Source: Butyrivibrio hungatei NK4A153
GTDB lineage: Bacteria > Bacillota > Clostridia > Lachnospirales > Lachnospiraceae
Direction: 5' to 3'
NCBI RefSeq assembly: GCF_000424465.1
Contig: NZ_KE384195.1
Span: 121,816 to 185,815, forward strand
DNA: 64,000 nt
A program made the position numbers and the translations under genes. This document shows, piece by piece, positions 59,788-64,000 of the stretch. A model generated the notes under the pieces. It had not been told where the DNA came from, searched no databases, and was given only the letters and a program-made list of their open reading frames with translations. The stretch's first letter is position 1, and each line of letters starts with the position of its first letter.

Positions 59788-61425
59788 CTATTTTAATTCA
59801 GCATGATCACACAAAAAGTCTGCCAAATTTTCTCCAGCATCTTTTCCTGTAAAATACTTGAAAGCTTCATTAACTCCCCAAACTGCAACTGCACTCGCAG
59901 CTGTAACAGCAATAGCAGGAGCTGAAAGTCCCAGCAATGCTGCAGCTCCACCTATTACAAAGCCTGCAGCAGCATTACTTGCAATTCCAAGACCTATATC
60001 AGCGGCCGTCTCAATTAGTGTTTCCGCAGCCACTCTTCCATTTGACATTTTCATGCCAGACTGACTTGCCAACTTCTGTTCTGCAACATTATCTGACCAA
60101 TTAAAAGCAGCATCAATAACCGCGCCCGCCCATTTTACTCCGGCCTTTACATTTTTTAATTTCGCTGCATCTTTAGCTTTTATACCTGCCTCAGCTACAT
60201 CATCTGCATTTTCTATTGCAGCCTCACCGGCTTTTTTTACATTAGTAAATTTATAAGAATCAATATCTTTTTTAAAAGAACGTTTCATTATTTCGAAGCC
60301 ACTTACATTTACTAAATCATCGCCTTCTTCCGAAATTGATTCAATAAAACTCTTTTTAAAATCGGGGAGCAGCGTGCCATTTGCTTTTCTTAAATCTCCA
60401 CCGTAAAGCAATGTTCCTGCCCAAGTTACAGTAGCAGTCCCAATATCTTTTGTAAGCTTAAGCCCGGCTTTCCTCTTGGCACTGTCATCCTTTGCAGTTG
60501 CAATATTATATACACCAACGCCGGTTTTTCCTCCAAATCCTAAAGACTTAACAACTCCCTGAACAAGACCTTTTATATCAGCATCTGAGGCAGAAACATG
60601 TCCGAGAACCTGCTTTTGTGCATCAGGATGCAGTTCTTTAAGAACCGCAGCGAAAGCCTCCGCTTCATTTGCAGATAATTTGTCAATTCTGTTGTTATAT
60701 ATATCGTTTAAAACATCAAGATTATATGCGCCGTTTTCATCTTTCCAACTTTTTTTAAACTCATCTACAATAGAAACATTATTGTATAACTTTTCAAATC
60801 CGGTCTTCCATGAGTCATCAAGCTCAAAAGTGCCTGTTGTCACATTAAAATCTTTAGATAAAGACTTTATTCCCTCCTTGATGACACCATCTCTATATGA
60901 CTTGCTTTCTTTAAACAAATTTTTCGTTGCATTGTTTATCTCATCAAACTTCCTTTCACGAGATTCCCAAAACTCTTTCTCTCTTCGATAGCTATCGGCA
61001 GCCTGTTTATGACAACGATATTCATGTCTCCAATAATGCTTTTCTTCCGGCGAAACTCCATGTGATCTACTTTCACACTCATCAGCTGCTTCACGCTCTC
61101 TACGCTCGTTTTCTGCTGCCCGTCTTTTACTTGGCAGGATTACTCTTCCGTCCAAAACAGCCCCTTCTCTAAGGAAGGATTTAAGAGTTCCATTGTCTAA
61201 AATGTCTTTATCATTTGCTAATTCTATTGCACTAATAAGTGTTACAATTCTGTCGCAATATTCATAAAAACTATCTGCTGTCTCTCCCGTGCATCCAACC
61301 TCATTAGCTGCTTTATATACATTGCTTATACCATTTAATCTTGCATTACTGTCTGATAATGCACTTATTGATTCATCACACTGAATATTCAGTTGATTCA
61401 TATCTAGGAAATCACTCTCTAACAT
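59788..61425 (-). CDS. LXG-like type VII effector with glycine/alanine-rich membrane-active C-terminus
   Basis: 545 aa; AGAGGAG precedes the ATG. The N-terminal about 200 residues are helical like LXG secretion domains, with a charged coiled coil near 95-190. The middle is a linker. Residues about 455-525 are hydrophobic and rich in Gly and Ala (IGLGIASNAAAGFVIGGAAA, then ALLGLSAPAIAVTAASAVAV), as in glycine-zipper or TspA/TelE-type membrane-depolarising toxins. It is preceded by two LXG-partner-like genes and followed by a membrane immunity candidate and DUF4176. No enzyme motif was seen. Confidence 0.75.
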   Translation of the reverse strand: MLESDFLDMNQLNIQCDESISALSDSNARLNGISNVYKAANEVGCTGETADSFYEYCDRIVTLISAIELANDKDILDNGTLKSFLREGAVLDGRVILPSKRRAAENERREREAADECESRSHGVSPEEKHYWRHEYRCHKQAADSYRREKEFWESRERKFDEINNATKNLFKESKSYRDGVIKEGIKSLSKDFNVTTGTFELDDSWKTGFEKLYNNVSIVDEFKKSWKDENGAYNLDVLNDIYNNRIDKLSANEAEAFAAVLKELHPDAQKQVLGHVSASDADIKGLVQGVVKSLGFGGKTGVGVYNIATAKDDSAKRKAGLKLTKDIGTATVTWAGTLLYGGDLRKANGTLLPDFKKSFIESISEEGDDLVNVSGFEIMKRSFKKDIDSYKFTNVKKAGEAAIENADDVAEAGIKAKDAAKLKNVKAGVKWAGAVIDAAFNWSDNVAEQKLASQSGMKMSNGRVAAETLIETAADIGLGIASNAAAGFVIGGAAALLGLSAPAIAVTAASAVAVWGVNEAFKYFTGKDAGENLADFLCDHAELK

Positions 61426-61484
61426 TTTTCACTCCTCTGTTCCGATATTATTTACTATATACTGCACATTAGACCACAGCCTTT

Positions 61485-61841
61485 TTATGGAGTTGTCCCG
61501 TTTGTATTACTTGGCATTTCAGGCACATATTTTAACGATGCAGCATGCTGAAAGGCTTTTTCATATATCTGTTGGAGCGTTCCCTCAGTTTCCATAAAGT
61601 GCTTTCTCATAATTGCAATGTTTGCACTTACTTGGGTTGTCATGCGCTGTTTTTCCATTCGAATCTCCTTTTCAAGATCAATCGCCTCATGAGCATTTGC
61701 ATTAACAACTATCGTACTTTTAACGTCTTTTTTTCCCTCATTAAAATCTCTGCCCAAATAGCTCCCATTAGTAACAACAGATTTTCTGTAATTTTCAAGA
61801 TTATCATAATCAAGTTTTATTTCCGGTATTTGACCTGCCAT
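61485..61841 (-). CDS. Small helical LXG-partner protein (Lap1/WXG100-like)
   Basis: 118 aa; GGGAGAG precedes the ATG. It resembles the small all-alpha proteins encoded before LXG toxins (DUF3130/DUF5344 type): LDYDNLENYRKSVVTNGSYL, then a long helix with SANIAIMRKHFMETEGTLQQ. No WXG motif is present. Such proteins pair with the toxin's LXG domain and help deliver it to the machine. It is 59 bp upstream of the toxin gene. Confidence 0.65.
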   Translation of the reverse strand: MAGQIPEIKLDYDNLENYRKSVVTNGSYLGRDFNEGKKDVKSTIVVNANAHEAIDLEKEIRMEKQRMTTQVSANIAIMRKHFMETEGTLQQIYEKAFQHAASLKYVPEMPSNTNGTTP

Positions 61842-61861
61842 TTTCTCACTCTCCCTATATT

Positions 61862-62209
61862 TTATTTTTCATTATCCTTGTTCATTTCAACTTTGATATC
61901 CTGTTCTTTGTCATTCAGCTTCTGTAATGCTCCTCTTTCTTGCTGCTCCAGAACATCATAATACTCTTCCTGCTCATTTTTATGTCTTCTAAACAAAGAA
62001 AGACGTTCTTCGTAAATACTAACGAGTTCGCTCTCTCGATTTATATTAGGATCATCCAATTCACTGGATTCCTTTCCTATCCTGTAAACCAGTTCCTCGT
62101 TTTTATCTTCAAGCTCCCTTTTTAGTCCGGCATATCTGCTTTGCACTTCTTCTCTCTCAATCTGAATTGCATTAAGCTCCTTACGATAGTCACGCTTTTC
62201 TTTTTCCAT
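61862..62209 (-). CDS. Small coiled-coil LXG-partner protein (Lap2/DUF3958-like)
   Basis: 115 aa from the ATG at 62209, seven bases after AGAGG; five more upstream codons are open. The whole protein is a charged coiled coil (RKELNAIQIEREEVQSRYAG, RLSLFRRHKNEQEEYYDVLE). Position and character match the second LXG-associated alpha-helical protein of streptococcal systems. The family assignment rests on context. Confidence 0.6.
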   Translation of the reverse strand: MEKEKRDYRKELNAIQIEREEVQSRYAGLKRELEDKNEELVYRIGKESSELDDPNINRESELVSIYEERLSLFRRHKNEQEEYYDVLEQQERGALQKLNDKEQDIKVEMNKDNEK

Positions 62210-62291
62210 ATCCATTCCTCTCATCTACAATATTTAGCCACTGTATTAATTCAGTTCATTTACATATTCCATGAAAAATCACTAATCACCA

Positions 62292-62567
62292 TTACTCCCC
62301 GTAGAACTCAGACAGCTTCTTAATAAACTCTGTTCTGCTCTCGTCTTCAAATCCGCGGAACAACACCCTTTCAATGTCCTTATGCATGAACATAAACTGT
62401 GATTCTCCACCGAGATTTCCTTCCGGATAAAGAACTCCTATATAATCATATTCCTGCTTAGTCTCAAGGTTCTGCTGCTTCACTCCAAAAATCATAAGCG
62501 GATGCTTTGAATCCCTGAGCCATATTACACTACCGATCGGCAGTAATTCTTTTACTTTAACGTCCAT
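62292..62567 (-). CDS. DUF4176 protein, copy 2
   Basis: 91 aa; GGGG precedes the ATG. It differs from copy 1 at two residues (E7 for D7, and K for E in FIKKLSEFYGE). DNA is also nearly identical to copy 1 over most of the gene. It lies between a membrane protein gene and the Lap2-like gene. Confidence 0.88.
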   Translation of the reverse strand: MDVKVKELLPIGSVIWLRDSKHPLMIFGVKQQNLETKQEYDYIGVLYPEGNLGGESQFMFMHKDIERVLFRGFEDESRTEFIKKLSEFYGE

Positions 62568-62579
62568 TTTAACCCCTAA

Positions 62580-63386
62580 TTATTTAAAAAAAATAATAAA
62601 TCCCATAATAATTAAAAAAATTGAAAAGCCCATCATAAGCTTTGCAAATATGCCTTTTGCGCCTTTATACAAATTAAATGCCGCAGCACCAAAAAGAGAA
62701 AAACTTAAGCTCTTAACAAGACGTGCAATAAAAACCATATTAAATCCAGGCATTTGAGATATCCACATTATAAATAAAGCAACATCTATTACCAATAAAA
62801 TGAATAACGCACTAATACTTATTTGGCTTATGATTATTTTTTTATAATCATTAGTCAATACTTCATATGAGAGACATTCATATATTCCATCTTTCACCAT
62901 TCTACATTTAAAAACACCGTCAACTTCATGCTCCGGCATTCTCCCAGTAAATATCATTATTCCTTTTCCAAATTCACAATATGCCTTTACGTTTGGCATA
63001 TATATATAATCACCCATAGTAAAGTTAAATTCCTTCACTATTTTGTATTCATCAGCCATTAACCTAAACGTTTCTTCATTATACTTATCTTTCTTTTCAG
63101 AAAAAAATCGAAAGAAGGAACATACAAGACACAAACAATATCCAAAAACAAAAAGCCCCGCCAGCTCAGTATTCCACTTACTTTTACTAAAAACACCTGA
63201 GCTATAATTAGTTTTTAAATAAAAATAGACAAATACTCCAAGTAAAGTTGCAACTATCGATAAAGAAAGTTGTATCTTAGACATTTTTTCAGTATAGTTT
63301 TTCAATGGAATAACATGTAGTATAAAAGCAAACATTAACACTACCAGTTCGCATGCTATTATCGTCATTATAGTCACTAAAAACAC
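62580..63386 (-). CDS. Multi-pass membrane protein, immunity candidate 2
   Basis: 268 aa from a GTG start with GGAG upstream. Same layout as the protein at 58961: membrane segments to about residue 105, a soluble block (MADEYKIVKEFNFTMGDYIY, VKAYCEFGKGIMIFTGRMPE, FKCRMVKDGIYECLSYE), and three C-terminal segments. Conserved blocks alternate with clearly diverged membrane parts. No toxin gene accompanies it in this window, so it may be an orphan immunity gene. Confidence 0.65.
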   Translation of the reverse strand: MFLVTIMTIIACELVVLMFAFILHVIPLKNYTEKMSKIQLSLSIVATLLGVFVYFYLKTNYSSGVFSKSKWNTELAGLFVFGYCLCLVCSFFRFFSEKKDKYNEETFRLMADEYKIVKEFNFTMGDYIYMPNVKAYCEFGKGIMIFTGRMPEHEVDGVFKCRMVKDGIYECLSYEVLTNDYKKIIISQISISALFILLVIDVALFIMWISQMPGFNMVFIARLVKSLSFSLFGAAAFNLYKGAKGIFAKLMMGFSIFLIIMGFIIFFK

Positions 63387-63388
63387 TA

Positions 63389-63664
63389 TTATTCTCCATA
63401 GAACTCAGACAACTTCTCTATAAACTCCGTTCTTCTCTCGTCTTCAAATCCGCGGAACAACACTCTTTCAATATCCTTATGCATGAACATAAACTGTGAC
63501 TCTCCGCCAAGGTTTCCTTCAGGATAAAGAACTCCTATGTAATCATATTCCTGTTTAGTCTCAAGGTTCTGCTGCTTCACTCCAAAAATCATAAGCGGAT
63601 GCTTTGAATCCCTGAGCCATATTACACTGCCGATTGGCAGTAGCTCTTTTACTTTAACGTCCAT
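63389..63664 (-). CDS. DUF4176 protein, copy 3
   Basis: 91 aa from the ATG at 63664, nine bases after GGAG; five more upstream codons are open. It differs from copy 2 only by R for S in EDERRTEF and E for K near the end. The DNA shows a few more silent changes than copies 1 and 2 show between themselves. Confidence 0.88.
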   Translation of the reverse strand: MDVKVKELLPIGSVIWLRDSKHPLMIFGVKQQNLETKQEYDYIGVLYPEGNLGGESQFMFMHKDIERVLFRGFEDERRTEFIEKLSEFYGE

Positions 63665-63679
63665 TTTATTATTCTCCAA

Positions 63680-64000
63680 TCACACAAAAAAACATCTGAT
63701 TCCCACTAAAACTATCAAAATCGAAAACATAAATAAAAATTTAGAAAATAGTCCCTTAACACCATAAAAAGTATTACAACAAAACGAACCCAAAAGAATA
63801 TATGTTAATCCCTCAACTAATTTTGAAACACATGTATACTTTTTGGATAAAGCAATTACTGCCAATGCGAAATATATTGCAGTTGCAACTAAGAAAACAA
63901 GTTGCTTAATTTTCGATAAACTTATCTTTTTACCTTCATCAGATAATGGCTCAAACGAAATACATTCATATATCCCATCCCTCATCTCTCTACATGTAAA
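63680..64000 (-). CDS. Multi-pass membrane protein, immunity candidate 3 (partial)
   Basis: The C-terminal 106 residues are in the window; the frame stays open to the edge (FTCREMRDGIYECISFEPLS) and aligns with the CRMVKDGxYEC block of the two paralogs. Three membrane segments follow. The start lies beyond the right edge. It shows that the membrane/DUF4176 array continues out of the window. Confidence 0.75.
   Translation of the reverse strand, partial: FTCREMRDGIYECISFEPLSDEGKKISLSKIKQLVFLVATAIYFALAVIALSKKYTCVSKLVEGLTYILLGSFCCNTFYGVKGLFSKFLFMFSILIVLVGIRCFFV

Overview
The window reads as chromosome of a low-GC Firmicute, most likely a Lachnospiraceae member near Butyrivibrio or Pseudobutyrivibrio. 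The signs are strong GGAGG ribosome binding sites, sigma-A promoters, a T-box in front of pheS, a PPi-type phosphofructokinase, c-di-GMP-linked polysaccharide genes and a type VIIb secretion locus. The species call is inference. I saw no rRNA, tRNA or CRISPR array.

Layout. 1-5.6 kb: a sugar-sensing locus with a GntR/AraR-type repressor and a YesM kinase - lipid-anchored sugar-binding protein - YesN regulator operon, facing the signal-peptide start of another exported protein cut by the left edge. 5.9-14.9 kb: an accessory, decayed region. An XRE membrane regulator and the tail of an ACT-domain gene are followed by an IS21-family element (7475-13595, 13-bp terminal repeats, 7-bp target duplication CCCACTT). 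That element landed in the last codons of a VOC gene lying directly upstream of a nucleoside-kinase gene. Its istA is itself split by a three-recombinase (RIT) element of about 3.45 kb. Gene fragments and a chain of perfect RNA hairpins follow. 14.9-22.9 kb: the pheS-pheT-aminopeptidase-queA-phosphoesterase-pilZ group behind a T-box, with a small inverted-repeat element between pheS and pheT. 22.9-37.5 kb: housekeeping genes (mntP behind a structured leader, degV, an EAL protein, HU, PFK, an AI-2E family exporter, a structured ncRNA, Xaa-Pro aminopeptidase, deoC, citrate synthase, thrC) and a double AP2-like DNA-binding protein. 37.5-46.1 kb: one operon for an extracellular polymer: a cellulose-synthase-like GT2 with PilZ, a DHHW/SGNH protein, an MBOAT acyltransferase, a CotH protein, DUF4956, a VTC-domain protein and a small membrane protein. 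46.3-50.5 kb: small exported or membrane proteins, hairpin RNAs and a degenerate GH3 protein. 50.7-64 kb: a type VIIb secretion locus.

The type VII region is the most interesting part. Reading on the minus strand, an array of membrane protein plus DUF4176 pairs leads to two small helical LXG-partner proteins, an LXG-like toxin with a glycine/alanine-rich hydrophobic C-terminus, another membrane/DUF4176 pair, then a PH-like membrane protein, a PP2C phosphatase, an FHA protein with a dead trypsin fold, EsaB and EssC. The three DUF4176 copies are almost identical while the membrane proteins beside them have diverged. This suggests an immunity cassette array that recombines through its DUF4176 genes.

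c-di-GMP recurs across the window: a free PilZ protein, an EAL phosphodiesterase with a broken GGDEF site, and the PilZ-bearing polymer synthase. Several starts were moved to an internal codon with a clear ribosome binding site; the reason is given in each entry.
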